A stretch of DNA of 42,960 nt, from contig CACWVT010000011.1 in NCBI GenBank assembly GCA_902764345.1, positions 1 to 42,960 on the forward strand, read 5' to 3'. Below are positions 7,836 to 16,742 of the stretch, piece by piece. Source of the stretch: an uncultured Ruminobacter sp. Its GTDB lineage: Bacteria > Pseudomonadota > Gammaproteobacteria > Enterobacterales > Succinivibrionaceae. A program made the translations under genes and the position numbers. Under the pieces are notes generated by a model. The model was not told the DNA's origin, searched no databases, and saw nothing but the letters and a program-made list of their open reading frames with translations. The stretch's first letter is position 1. Each line of letters opens with the position of its first letter.

Positions 7836-9257
7836 TCAGATCACAAAGAATTTGGAATGCCCCCATGCCAGCGCAAAAAATACGCTGAACAGGGCAAATA
7901 CAACCGGCAGAAGGCTGCGCGCAGCCATGTTGTTCTTGACGATAAGAGTGAACGTCAGCAGACATGGCAGCATGCAGAAGAGATATCTTGGAAAAGCATT
8001 AACGCCGGTCATGACAGGAATAAGAATGCAGATTATGAAATACAGGGATTCTGCATAGTATTTCTGTCTGAAAAGATACCATACCAGAGGCAGACTCATG
8101 ATAATCATGATGCTGAAATATTCCTTATAACCGCCCGTCATCAGCCCCTGAATAACGTATTTTACCGGATTGCCCATTGAACGACCCCAGGCCCACTGTA
8201 TATGCATGAAGGCAAAGCTGTCGCCGGTCAGATTGAACAGATAGTTCTGATATATGAACATCGGCAGCGGCACCAGCATAATTCCCAGAATCAGTTTGAG
8301 ATTGTTTCTGTTGAAGGTAAAAAGGTTTCTGAAGCCGTACTCCATGATACCGGCAAGAAGAAGAGGAAACACGAACATAACGCCGACATTTCTGGTGGCA
8401 CTCATGCCCATGGCCACAAGTCCGGCCATCAGGAAATTCTTTTTGGCAATAAATGTAAAGGCCAGTATGGAGAATACCAGGAACAGACTTTCCGAATAAG
8501 GCGCCATAAAGTATATTGAGTAAGGCAGGAAGCAGAGAATGACCGTTGATGCCTCACGCACAGAGCGTGACAGATTATGCAGCTTAAGATAGTTGTTCCA
8601 CAGAAACAGTGCCAGCAGGAATGACAGATTGCTTACGGCCATAAGTCCCAGAAGATAATTGCCTCCCAAAACGAAGGATACTGCTCTGGCAAGCATCGGA
8701 TATCCCGGCAGGAATGCCCAGTTTGCAGCATGCCCTGTGGTCAGATTCTGAGGCACGGGGGCATATCCGTCTCGGGCCACCGTCTCAAACCAGGCACAGT
8801 CAAACTGACACATGATGTTCATGGTATCACCGACAACGTTGCTGAACAACGGCTCATGAATGTAATTTACTTCTGAAGGATAATGATAGTTACCGAGGTA
8901 GATGATTGAAAAAAGAACACACCTGGAAATCATGAATATAATAAAAATCCACGAAACTTCCGTAATCTTTTCACCCAGCGAACCGGATTTTAAGGACAGT
9001 TTTTCCAACAACCGGTGTCCGCGGCTCACCTCCTTAGGTGAGGAGGCAGACGGGGCTTCGGAATTTTCTCCACCGTCATTTCCGGAGGTAACTTCCTTTG
9101 AGTATGGATAATCCCAGGATCTGTTCCACCCGTGAACCGGTGAAGAAACAGCTCTTGAATCATTTCTGTAAGATGTATCGTTATTTAAATCATTATGCAT
9201 ATCAATGAGCCGGATTAAATCCTTATCCAAATATAAGTCAAAACTACGGTTCCGCAT
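7836..9257 (-). CDS. Polytopic GT-C glycosyltransferase, PIG-V/Gpi18-like
   Basis: 473-residue integral membrane protein with an unusual hydrophilic N-terminal extension of about 100 residues, then roughly ten hydrophobic segments from residue 102 on. The first extracytoplasmic loop (about 150-190) has an acidic residue in FDCAWFETVARDGY followed by AFLPGYPML, the arrangement of PIG-V-type mannosyltransferases that use polyprenyl-phosphate-linked sugars outside the membrane. It is the last gene of a cassette with gtrB- and gtrA-like genes, the position of the serotype-specific transferase in phage Gtr modules, so it probably moves the lipid-linked sugar onto a surface glycan. Sugar and acceptor are unknown. 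The ATG at 9257 follows GGAG; a second in-frame ATG 20 codons in is possible. Confidence 0.7.
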   Translation of the reverse strand: MRNRSFDLYLDKDLIRLIDMHNDLNNDTSYRNDSRAVSSPVHGWNRSWDYPYSKEVTSGNDGGENSEAPSASSPKEVSRGHRLLEKLSLKSGSLGEKITEVSWIFIIFMISRCVLFSIIYLGNYHYPSEVNYIHEPLFSNVVGDTMNIMCQFDCAWFETVARDGYAPVPQNLTTGHAANWAFLPGYPMLARAVSFVLGGNYLLGLMAVSNLSFLLALFLWNNYLKLHNLSRSVREASTVILCFLPYSIYFMAPYSESLFLVFSILAFTFIAKKNFLMAGLVAMGMSATRNVGVMFVFPLLLAGIMEYGFRNLFTFNRNNLKLILGIMLVPLPMFIYQNYLFNLTGDSFAFMHIQWAWGRSMGNPVKYVIQGLMTGGYKEYFSIMIIMSLPLVWYLFRQKYYAESLYFIICILIPVMTGVNAFPRYLFCMLPCLLTFTLIVKNNMAARSLLPVVFALFSVFFALAWGHSKFFVI

Positions 9258-9361
9258 CGACGGAACTCCGGTTTATCTGATCCATCACTTATGTATAATT
9301 TTTTCGTGAATTCCGATAAACACTGTCATGTCTGTTTATTGTTTTTATAATTCTCAGCCGT

Positions 9362-9898
9362 TTATTTTTTTACGGGAATATCCGCCGCCTTTCTGAAAAC
9401 CCAGTATTTTGAGCCCGCATAGCTCAGCACGGTAACAATAACCATTGCGCTAACCACCGGAACGTATCCGTAAAGCCCAAGACAGCTCTTCATCATGGCT
9501 ATAATCCCCGCCCTGAGGCACAGGGTGACAACTGAAAGGGTAATAAGCTTCATGAATACATCCATGCTTCCCTTCTTTCTGAAGGTTACCCTGCTGTGTC
9601 CGAAAAAAGATACGCTGAAAGCCACGCAGAAGCTTATCACGGACACGGTTTCCTCAAAATACCTGCCTACGGTATCGCTCACGGTCTCTGCTGAACAGTC
9701 AGCTCCAATAAGACCTGCAAGAGCCTGAACACAGGAACTTAAGCCTTCAGTTCCCACAACCTGAAACATAAAAACGGTAACAGCCAGATCCACGAGAGTC
9801 GCCAGCCCGCCCACAACAAGAAATCTGACAATTCTCAGGAATTCACCGTTTTTCAGCAGTCCGAAAATTCCGGAATCCCCGCACGTACCAACACTCAT
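9362..9898 (-). CDS. GtrA family membrane protein (putative lipid-linked sugar flippase)
   Basis: 178-residue membrane protein of the GtrA family, proposed to move polyprenyl-phosphate-linked sugar across the inner membrane. Four hydrophobic segments are visible, beginning with LRIVRFLVVGGLATLVDLA near residue 22, the characteristic GtrA opening, and ending with SYAGSKYWVFRK, the family's closing motif; SFFGHSRVTF in the middle fits too. The insert between segments one and two (about residues 50-75) is longer than in small GtrA proteins and has two cysteines. GGAG stands seven bases before the ATG at 9898, so this start is preferred over a GTG two codons upstream. It lies 24 bases after the gtrB-like gene and is probably co-transcribed. 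Confidence 0.82.
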   Translation of the reverse strand: MSVGTCGDSGIFGLLKNGEFLRIVRFLVVGGLATLVDLAVTVFMFQVVGTEGLSSCVQALAGLIGADCSAETVSDTVGRYFEETVSVISFCVAFSVSFFGHSRVTFRKKGSMDVFMKLITLSVVTLCLRAGIIAMMKSCLGLYGYVPVVSAMVIVTVLSYAGSKYWVFRKAADIPVKK

Positions 9899-9922
9899 CC
9901 GCACTCTCCGTATTCGGTTTAA

Positions 9923-10942
9923 CTACCTGTCGTTTACGTCATTTTCGGAAGTCAGTTCAACTTCCTGTTCAACATGTCCATGCTTCACGCCGGACTTCAC
10001 GTTACGGTAAATGTTCTCCAGAATATATACTGGTCTGTTCTTTACCTCGATGAAGATGCGTGATATGTACTCACCGAGAATACCAATGGAGATAAGCTGT
10101 ACGGAACCTAGGAACAGCACGGCACACATGATTGATGCATACCCGGGAACATCGGAACCGTTAATCAGGGTTTTGGTAAAAATGTAAATCATGTAGCAGG
10201 AGGCAATGATTCCGAGCATCCCGCCGATATAGCTCCACACACGCAGAGGCATGCTTGAGAAGCTTACTATTCCGTCAAGAGCGAAATTCCACAGCTTCCA
10301 GTAGTTGAACTTTGACGAACCTTCCTGTCTCTCCGGTCTTTCGTACGGAATACCGTAAGAGGAAAAACCGGCCCATGCAAATATGCCCTTCATGAATCTG
10401 TTTCTTTCAGGGAGCTGGTTTATCGCATCAATAACCCGACGATCAATAAGACGGAAATCACCGGCATTGACCGGAATGTGAACCTTGTTGGTCATCACGT
10501 TGAATACCCTGTAGAAGGCTCCCGCCGTAAGTCTCTTCATCGGAGTGTCCTTGGAACGGTCTACCCTGATACCGTAGACCATGTCATAATCCTTATCAAG
10601 CCAGGCTTTTACAAAATCAAGGATGAGGTGAGGAGGATCCTGTAAATCAACGTCAATCGGTACTACCGCATCACCTGAGGCATGTCTGAGACCTGCGGTC
10701 ATGGCCGCTTCCTTACCAAAATTACGGGAAAGGTTCACCAGAGCTATTCTCTTATCTTTTTCTATCAGCTTTTTAATGATTTCAACGGTATCATCCCTGC
10801 TGCCGTCATTCACGAACATGATTTCATAATGACCTTCAATTTCACTCAGTGCCTTGGTAACTTCAACATAGAAACTGTTTATGGCTTCGTGTTCGTTATA
10901 AACAGGAACCAGCAGTGTTATAAAATAGTTATTCTTGTCCAT
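9923..10942 (-). CDS. GtrB-type polyprenyl-phosphate glycosyltransferase (GT2)
   Basis: 339-residue family 2 glycosyltransferase of the GtrB/DPM1 type, which transfers a sugar from a nucleotide donor to undecaprenyl phosphate on the cytoplasmic face. The N-terminal GT-A domain has VPVYNEHEA (12-20), VNDGSRDDT (44-52) for nucleotide binding, SRNFGKEAAMTAG and DVDLQDPP (97-104) for metal and diphosphate. NAGDFRLIDRRV and RQEGSSKFNYWKLWNFALDG are family signatures. Two C-terminal membrane helices (about 235-257 and 268-292) are followed by EYISRIFIEVKNRP. It is the second gene of the cassette, feeding the GtrA-like protein and the GT-C transferase. The attached sugar cannot be deduced. Confidence 0.88.
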   Translation of the reverse strand: MDKNNYFITLLVPVYNEHEAINSFYVEVTKALSEIEGHYEIMFVNDGSRDDTVEIIKKLIEKDKRIALVNLSRNFGKEAAMTAGLRHASGDAVVPIDVDLQDPPHLILDFVKAWLDKDYDMVYGIRVDRSKDTPMKRLTAGAFYRVFNVMTNKVHIPVNAGDFRLIDRRVIDAINQLPERNRFMKGIFAWAGFSSYGIPYERPERQEGSSKFNYWKLWNFALDGIVSFSSMPLRVWSYIGGMLGIIASCYMIYIFTKTLINGSDVPGYASIMCAVLFLGSVQLISIGILGEYISRIFIEVKNRPVYILENIYRNVKSGVKHGHVEQEVELTSENDVNDR

Positions 10943-11054
10943 TGTTTTCTGCCGAAATAATAATAAATGCCGAAAAGTTGACGATGCCAGCTTTCAGCCG
11001 TGTCCGGGCTCCCGTCCGGATACTTGTCCAAAATTTTTCCGCGACTCAGTAAGT

Positions 11055-11669
11055 CTAGTAAACAGCCTCTTCCAGTTCATCTTCAGCCACGTAGTTGAGA
11101 CTGAAAACTTCGGAATCTCCCGGAACTGTTGTTCGGGAAGTGATTGCCAGTGCGTAAATGTTTACCGGCAGAGAGGTGCTTACCGGGACGTAGTTAACCT
11201 CACCGGGAATCTCGCTTATGAAATCCCGCTCGATCGGTATATAGATTTCGTAGCTCCCGGGTTCGTCAAGATAGGCGGTCGAATGATCACCAACGGTAAT
11301 CATGGTATGACCCAGCTCCGATTTAAGGCGCAGAAACGCATAAACCGTATCCGGATTCTTATATAACTTGAAAATAAATGCACTTCGGTCGGTAAAGGCC
11401 ATGCCGCGACCATTGCTGTCAGGTGCGGAAAACCCCGTTCTGTCCAGAAAAAAAGGTCTTTCCACGGTAGTGTCATAAACATGCCCGGGGATGATATACA
11501 TACTCTGGTATTTATTCCAGAACCTTACTTTTTTATCAAGATAGTAGTACTGATATGAGTCAGACACGTCTCTGTGTCTGTTAAGATCCAGTACATACAC
11601 GTAATACCCACCCATTGCCAGTATCAGGATGAGCATACATGACACAAAAAGTGCATTACTGTTCTTCAT
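11055..11669 (-). CDS. Membrane-anchored extracytoplasmic protein of unknown function, first gene of the Gtr-like cassette
   Basis: Not recognised. From the ATG at 11669 (MKNSNALF) it has 204 residues: a signal anchor at about 6-27, with no clear cleavage site, then a predominantly beta-looking extracytoplasmic domain containing aromatic-rich SYQYYYLDKK, NKYQSMYIIP and a proline/glycine-rich strand pattern, ending in acidic DELEEAVY. Its stop lies about 110 bases before the gtrB-like gene on the same strand, so it could be the first gene of the glycan-modification cassette, where it might scaffold or modify the GT-C enzyme; this is inference from position only. Start choice is uncertain: another ATG lies two codons upstream and a TTG three codons beyond that, and the ribosome binding site is weak in all cases. 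Confidence 0.6.
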   Translation of the reverse strand: MKNSNALFVSCMLILILAMGGYYVYVLDLNRHRDVSDSYQYYYLDKKVRFWNKYQSMYIIPGHVYDTTVERPFFLDRTGFSAPDSNGRGMAFTDRSAFIFKLYKNPDTVYAFLRLKSELGHTMITVGDHSTAYLDEPGSYEIYIPIERDFISEIPGEVNYVPVSTSLPVNIYALAITSRTTVPGDSEVFSLNYVAEDELEEAVY

Positions 11670-11822
11670 AAACATAATATCCAAATGTTGTTGACTTAAG
11701 TCCGCCAGTCACACCTGTTTTCCTGTATCAAGGCGTAATTCGGGACTGTTCATACTTACTTATTATTACTTATGATTATCAGATGTAATCTGCCTGTCAT
11801 CAGTCTGCATTTCGGTCATTGA

Positions 11823-11842
11823 CATGCACCTTACGGTGCATG
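11823..11842. repeat. Hairpin downstream of folE
   Basis: CATGCACC and GGTGCATG form a perfect 8-bp stem around TTAC, about 75 bases past the folE stop. No T-run follows. It may mark the folE 3' end or belong to the promoter region of the glycan cassette. Confidence 0.4.
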
Positions 11843-11917
11843 ACCTGTTATTATGATAATTGTTTTCTGTAGGCCTTATGAAATCAGCCCATCTCGCTCC
11901 GTTTACCTTCCTAATAA

Positions 11918-12565
11918 TCAGTCGGTGAGGAATTCGTGACGGGAGGCCTGGTTAAACTTGAAGTAACCTCCAAGAGCCGTAGTTGTGGTTTCACTTGTGG
12001 CATCCTGAACACCGCGGGACTTGACACAGTAGTGAGTAGCCGTAATGGTAACGGCAACATTCTGGGTCTCAAGCAATGTCTGCAGAGCCACCAGAATCTG
12101 CTGGGTGAGACGTTCCTGAACCTGTGGTCTGCGGGCAAAGAACTGCACTATGCGATTAATCTTGGACAGGCCGATAATCTTTCTTGAAGGAAGATATGCC
12201 ACCTTGGCCTTACCGTCAATTGTCACAAAATGATGTTCACAGGTACTGGTAAGGGTAATGTCACTTACCTTGACCATTTCATCAACCTTCATCTTGTTGT
12301 CAATCACGGTAATTGACGGGAAATTGGCATAATCGAGGCCGGAAAAGATTTCATTAACGTACATTTTGGCAATACGGTACGGAGTGCGGTTTAAGCTGTC
12401 ATCCGAACGATCCAGCCCCAAAATATCCATGATCGCACCCATGTGCTTTTCAATTTCGGCTCTCTGTTCGTCATGAGACATATCAACGGGAATTCGCGGT
12501 GTTTCCAGCCCCTGGGCCAGAAGTGCATCACGTACCATTGCAGCTTCTTTGCTTATTTCACTCAT
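11918..12565 (-). CDS. folE: GTP cyclohydrolase I FolE
   Basis: FolE converts GTP to 7,8-dihydroneopterin triphosphate, the first step of tetrahydrofolate synthesis. The 215-residue protein carries the zinc ligands C109 and H112 in TSTCEHHF and C180 in [13 protein letters not shown], plus [17 protein letters not shown] and [15 protein letters not shown], all diagnostic of type I enzymes. The frame extends 17 codons upstream, but the ATG at 12565 has a GGAG site ten bases before it and aligns with the usual N-terminus. It is monocistronic by spacing (about 240 bases to the ABC exporter gene). It complements the p-aminobenzoate genes at 19-21 kb, so the cell appears to make folate de novo. Confidence 0.96.
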   Translation of the reverse strand: MSEISKEAAMVRDALLAQGLETPRIPVDMSHDEQRAEIEKHMGAIMDILGLDRSDDSLNRTPYRIAKMYVNEIFSGLDYANFPSITVIDNKMKVDEMVKVSDITLTSTCEHHFVTIDGKAKVAYLPSRKIIGLSKINRIVQFFARRPQVQERLTQQILVALQTLLETQNVAVTITATHYCVKSRGVQDATSETTTTALGGYFKFNQASRHEFLTD

Positions 12566-12807
12566 CTCAGTCAGTCTCCGCAGTAATCGCTTTAAACTGA
12601 CGCTATTGTACTCCAAAACAATAACCTTTTCATAAATTTTTGAGATAAGAAACGAATATAGGAAGGATATCGGGAGTTAACCGAATACACCACTAAAATT
12701 TGTTGTTTTTCAGAAAAATTGAAGTTCAGGAATTGTCTTTTTGAAATCCCGTATATTTACAGTCAGACACACTGGTAACGGATTTAATTTCCGTCCGGTA
12801 ATGTTCT

Positions 12808-14652
12808 TTATTTAACTCCTATAAAGCCATCAGTCTGTTTCTGCCACAGTCTGGCGTATACCCCCTTCTTTGCCAAAAGCTCCTTGTGGGTTCCCTGCTC
12901 GATAATTCCGCCGTTCGATAGAACTATCAGGCGATCCATCGAAGCAATGGTGGACAGTCTGTGGGCAATGGCTATAACGGTTCGGTTCTCCATCAGTCCC
13001 TCAAGATTCTCCTGAATTGCAGCCTCCACCTCGGAATCAAGAGCAGAGGTAGCCTCATCAAGAATAAGGATAGGGGCATTCTTGAGAATAACTCTGGCAA
13101 TCGCAATTCGCTGTCTCTGCCCCCCGGAAAGTCTTACGCCGCGTTCCCCTACCTGCGTATCAAAGCCGCTGTTACCCTGAGAATCGCTAAGCAGCTCAAT
13201 AAAATCAGTGGCTCTTGCCTGATCCGCTGCTGCTCGTACCATAACGTCTAGTTCGGCACTCTCGGTTTCGGCAGATCTTCCGTAGGAAATGTTATCCCTT
13301 ACGGAACGGTGCAGCAGAGAAGTATCCTGAGTAACCATGGCAACAGCCTGATGCAGTTCATCCTGAGACATTTTTCTGATGTCCACTCCGTCTATGGTGA
13401 TCATTCCGGAATCAACCTCGTAAAGACGAAGCAGGAGACTGACAAGAGTGGATTTACCGCTGCCTGACGGTCCCACGATACCGATACGTTCCCCCTTGCG
13501 GATATGAAGATTAAGACCGTTAAAGACCTTCACCTTGGAATTATAGGCAAACACCACGTCCTTGAAACAGATGTCTCCGTTAAGGTTATTGGATCTCACC
13601 GGGGTTTCCGGATCACTGATGCTTATCGGACGGGAAAGTGCTTCTATGCCGTTGTTGACGTTGCCTACATTTTCGAAAAGCATTCCCACTTCCCACATTA
13701 CCCACTGGGAAAGGTTGGCCGTTCTTATGGCAAGTCCGAGAGAAACGGCCACGGCACCAACCTGCACCATACCATGATTCCAGAGCACCACGGACACCAG
13801 AACCAGGGACAGAATCAGCAGATAGTTTATGATCTGAACACTTACGTTGAATCTTGAAACCATGCGCATCATCAGGTATTCGGAATCAACACAGGCCTGC
13901 ATGTTTCCGCGGGCATAGGATTCCTCCCTTGCATACTGGGAAAAAAGCTTTACGGTCTGGATGTTGGCATAGCTGTCAACAATTCCGCCCACCATGAGAG
14001 ATCTCTTTTCCGCATTATCATTGCTGAGACGGCTGAGGCGGGGAATAAAGTAGTACATAAGTGACAGATATCCCGCAAGCCATACCAGCATAATAAGCAT
14101 AAGATACAGATCCGTACCGGCAAGCACGGCCATCATGGTTACGAAATACACCAGAATATGTACGATAACATTGGAGAATTTAAGGACCGTATCGCGAAGA
14201 CTCAAAGATGTCTGCATAAGCTTCTGAGAAACCCTTCCGGAAAACTCATCCGCAAAATATGAAAGACTCTGTCTCAGCAGATAGCGGTGCATGCGGTAAC
14301 GCATGCGCATCGGAAAATTAACCCTTATGGTCTGATTAAGAAGCAGTGCATGCAGGGTAATACAGGCAGGAAGGAGCACCAGCGTCATCAGCCCGAACAG
14401 GATGAACACGCCATGATAGTCGCAGAATACGGAATTCCCCGTGTATCCGTTAAGTATGTCGACAAAAAGACCGATAAAATAAAAAAGGAAAGCCTCTCCG
14501 GCCCCGATTATCGCGGCCAGCACGGATATCATCAGCAGATACCATTTGATGTCACGGGTAAAAAACCAGACGAATCTGAAAAAGCCCTTAGGAGGTTTCT
14601 CCACCGGATCATCCGAAAATGGAGACAGTAACTTCTCAAAAAAAACAAACAC
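12808..14652 (-). CDS. MsbA-like ABC exporter (fused permease and ATPase)
   Basis: 614-residue half-transporter that would work as a dimer in the inner membrane. The type-1 exporter transmembrane domain covers about residues 35-330 with six hydrophobic segments; YADEFSGRVSQKL-like coupling sequence is at 132-144. The nucleotide-binding domain has Walker A GPSGSGKST (394-402), Q442 in the Q-loop, the signature LSGGQRQ (508-514), Walker B ILILDEATSALD (528-539) and the switch histidine in IAHRLST. Substrate is not evident: lipid, peptide or drug export are all possible, and a single gene suggests a homodimer. The start is GTG at 14652 with only a weak GGCGG-type site; no ATG fits better. It is flanked by folE and yfcE with no functional link visible. 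Confidence 0.88.
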   Translation of the reverse strand: MFVFFEKLLSPFSDDPVEKPPKGFFRFVWFFTRDIKWYLLMISVLAAIIGAGEAFLFYFIGLFVDILNGYTGNSVFCDYHGVFILFGLMTLVLLPACITLHALLLNQTIRVNFPMRMRYRMHRYLLRQSLSYFADEFSGRVSQKLMQTSLSLRDTVLKFSNVIVHILVYFVTMMAVLAGTDLYLMLIMLVWLAGYLSLMYYFIPRLSRLSNDNAEKRSLMVGGIVDSYANIQTVKLFSQYAREESYARGNMQACVDSEYLMMRMVSRFNVSVQIINYLLILSLVLVSVVLWNHGMVQVGAVAVSLGLAIRTANLSQWVMWEVGMLFENVGNVNNGIEALSRPISISDPETPVRSNNLNGDICFKDVVFAYNSKVKVFNGLNLHIRKGERIGIVGPSGSGKSTLVSLLLRLYEVDSGMITIDGVDIRKMSQDELHQAVAMVTQDTSLLHRSVRDNISYGRSAETESAELDVMVRAAADQARATDFIELLSDSQGNSGFDTQVGERGVRLSGGQRQRIAIARVILKNAPILILDEATSALDSEVEAAIQENLEGLMENRTVIAIAHRLSTIASMDRLIVLSNGGIIEQGTHKELLAKKGVYARLWQKQTDGFIGVK

Positions 14653-14754
14653 CTTTGCCGCCAGTCTCTTTTATTCCATCTTTTTCAATGCTTTCCGAAC
14701 GGACACGCATTTAATTTCTGTTTAAAATCACGGATTAAACATCAGGTATCCGCC

Positions 14755-14795
14755 ACATGCGGAAACGCATGTCCTGCCGTATTCGTCCGATACGG
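14755..14795. repeat. Two adjacent hairpins downstream of yfcE
   Basis: ACATGCG-GAAA-CGCATGT (14755-14772) is a 7-bp stem with a four-base loop that reads GAAA on the plus strand. CCGTAT/ATACGG (14777-14782 with 14790-14795) forms a second stem. They follow yfcE on the minus strand and may mark its 3' end, though neither has a T-run. Confidence 0.4.
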
Positions 14796-14811
14796 AATTA
14801 TCCGCATCAGT

Positions 14812-15366
14812 TTAAAATCTTATTTCCTGAACAATTCCGTTATCAAGATTTCTCAGTGATATACCGTTTTCGTCAATAACGGCCATGCTTTTGTCACTGC
14901 CGCCCCTTGGGAAGGTTATTGAGCCCGGATTCAGTATGTAAATGCCGCTGCGGTTCTTCTTAAGCACGGGACAGTGCGTATGCCCGCTCATGAAGATATC
15001 GCCTTCGGAAAGTCCAATGAATTCCGCATCCGATTCGTCATAACGGTGACCGTGGGTCATAAATGCCTTTCTCCCATTAATCACGAGAGTATTGTACGTG
15101 GCATCTATCGGAAATTCCAAAACGGCTGAATCAACCTCACTGTCACAGTTTCCGCGAACGGCGATTATCTTTTCCTTTACGGAATTAAGAAGCTTCACGA
15201 TATACATAGGATCATATACTGACGGCAGACCGTTACGCGGCCCGTGATTCAAAAAATCCCCCAGAAAAATCAAAAAGTCGGCATTATTGGCATCAGCCAC
15301 ATTCAGTGCTTTTTCCAGATTTTCGGCATTGCCGTGCACGTCTGATATTACCGCATAAGTAGTCAT
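14812..15366 (-). CDS. yfcE: Metallophosphodiesterase YfcE
   Basis: Calcineurin-like phosphodiesterase with the dinuclear metal-binding pattern: D9 and H11 in ISDVHGN, GDFLNHGPRN (36-45), RGNCDSEVD (71-79), MTHGHRYD and SGHTHCPV. The E. coli orthologue has the same length (184 residues) and hydrolyses phosphodiester model substrates, with manganese; the natural substrate is unknown. The open frame runs 53 codons further upstream, but the ATG at 15366 follows AGGGGGAAT and starts exactly where the family does, so the long form is rejected. It is divergent from the membrane protein gene at 15747, with 380 bases between them. Confidence 0.92.
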   Translation of the reverse strand: MTTYAVISDVHGNAENLEKALNVADANNADFLIFLGDFLNHGPRNGLPSVYDPMYIVKLLNSVKEKIIAVRGNCDSEVDSAVLEFPIDATYNTLVINGRKAFMTHGHRYDESDAEFIGLSEGDIFMSGHTHCPVLKKNRSGIYILNPGSITFPRGGSDKSMAVIDENGISLRNLDNGIVQEIRF

Positions 15367-15645
15367 CTCTGAATTCCCCCTGTTTCTGTGGCTATTATAT
15401 CTCATTTGATTTATTTTGACTGAGCCATGTGACTTTTGGGCGGCAAAAAAACAAATTGGGATAGTACGAAAAAACCGCTCAAGAATCCATAACATGAGAA
15501 ATCCCCGCACCGGCCAGACTGTCATCCGTTTCTGTCAGCTCTGACGAATTCCTTAACCACAGTCAGGATGTTTCTCACGTGACGTAAAACATACCTTTCA
15601 TTCCAAGGAAAAGCTGATACCTAATGGTGAGAAAATCATTAAATA

Positions 15646-15674
15646 TTTACATTTATCTAACAAATATTTATACT
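15646..15674 (+). promoter_or_regulatory. Probable sigma70 promoter of the polytopic membrane protein gene
   Basis: TTTACA (15646-15651) and TATACT (15669-15674) are separated by exactly 17 bases, each one mismatch from consensus. Transcription would start near 15681, at the edge of an inverted repeat. Confidence 0.65.
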
Positions 15675-15680
15675 TAAAAT

Positions 15681-15703
15681 GTTGTGTATCACAAATACAC
15701 AAC
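15681..15703. repeat. Perfect inverted repeat at the predicted start site
   Basis: GTTGTGTAT and ATACACAAC form a 9-bp perfect inverted repeat around five bases, coinciding with the predicted transcription start and ending 43 bases before the start codon. It could be an operator or a 5'-terminal mRNA hairpin. Confidence 0.5.
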
Positions 15704-15746
15704 CTAAATAATAACAACATACATTTTTGTCTTTTGGAGACCTTAC

Positions 15747-16631
15747 ATGAAATCAATCACCGTTGAACAGTGCTTCAGCAACTTCACCAATGCTTTTAAA
15801 ATTTCATTACCGTCAACTCCTGCACTGGTACTGGCCTCTATCGTATTATTCCTGCTACTCCTTGTTTTCTTTATGGGACTGGCATTTCTTCTTACTGCAG
15901 TATTAGGACCTTTCCCTTGCGTCGCAGCCTTTCTTGTAAGACTCATCGCAAACCTTCTTCAGGTGGTAATTGCCATCGGATTAATGAATGTTGCCTGCAA
16001 ACATATTTTTTACCGTGAAAAAGTACGCTGGAACAGTGTCGTATCCATACTTGGCGATTGGGATTTCTTTTTAAAGGCTCTCGGTTTGGCAATTCTGTGG
16101 ATTCTTGCGTATGCAGCACTTTTCTTTGTCATAGGACTGCTGGCCTCTCTTCTTATTGGTTTGGGGGCTGCACTCAATTCATTTACAGTTTCAATTCTGA
16201 TCGGAATCATACTCGGCATTCCTGTCCTTGGATTGTGTTTAATACTCGGAAACGGAACGATGTTAAGCTACTATCTGCTCGTACCTTACGGAGAAAACGA
16301 ATCTGTTTTTTCAGCTTTCAGTAAAGGAATAATGGCATCATTTAAGAATCTGTCCGTAACGGTTTCGGTTTTCATCGTTACTTTATGCATTTCCCTGCTG
16401 TCCATTATCATCGTACTGCCGATGTTTTATCTGATATCACACCACGCATCACCGGTTTCCATTATCCTGTACACGATTCCGGTAGCTGTTTTAATTATAA
16501 CCAGCGGTTACGCCTATATATGCTTCTACAGTCAGACCGGTCACTACATTTTTTCAAATGAGAACGCTGACAATGAGAATACAGGCTATAACGGGTATTC
16601 TGGCTATAACAACTACGAAAGACTCAACTAA
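15747..16631 (+). CDS. Polytopic inner-membrane protein of unknown function with Gly/Tyr/Asn-rich tail
   Basis: 294 residues, not assigned to a named family. A short amphipathic N-terminus (MKSITVEQCFSNFTNAFK) is followed by about six long hydrophobic segments (roughly 25-55, 68-90, 105-140, 148-175, 205-235, 240-262). This recalls small-repeat integral membrane proteins with a glycerophosphoryl-diester or 'DUF975'-like arrangement, but the match is too weak to claim. The last 25 residues are hydrophilic and repetitive (NENTGYNGYSGYNNYERLN), likely a cytoplasmic disordered tail. RBS TTGGAGACC supports the ATG. The gene has a strong promoter with a palindrome at the start site and a good terminator, so it is a single regulated unit. 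Confidence 0.72.
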   Translation: MKSITVEQCFSNFTNAFKISLPSTPALVLASIVLFLLLLVFFMGLAFLLTAVLGPFPCVAAFLVRLIANLLQVVIAIGLMNVACKHIFYREKVRWNSVVSILGDWDFFLKALGLAILWILAYAALFFVIGLLASLLIGLGAALNSFTVSILIGIILGIPVLGLCLILGNGTMLSYYLLVPYGENESVFSAFSKGIMASFKNLSVTVSVFIVTLCISLLSIIIVLPMFYLISHHASPVSIILYTIPVAVLIITSGYAYICFYSQTGHYIFSNENADNENTGYNGYSGYNNYERLN

Positions 16632-16706
16632 ACGGCAGGCGGAACATCCGCTGAACGATAATCATGATGAATCGGCTTCCTAAAACAGTGAAGCTTGTAA
16701 TATTGG

Positions 16707-16742
16707 AGGAGGTGCACTATATAGTGACACCTCCTTCTTCTG
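16707..16742 (+). terminator. Intrinsic terminator of the polytopic membrane protein gene
   Basis: AGGAGGTG (16707-16714) pairs with CACCTCCT (16728-16735). The interior CACTAT/ATAGTG continues the stem past a single bulged A, and a T/C-rich tract follows. Confidence 0.75.
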
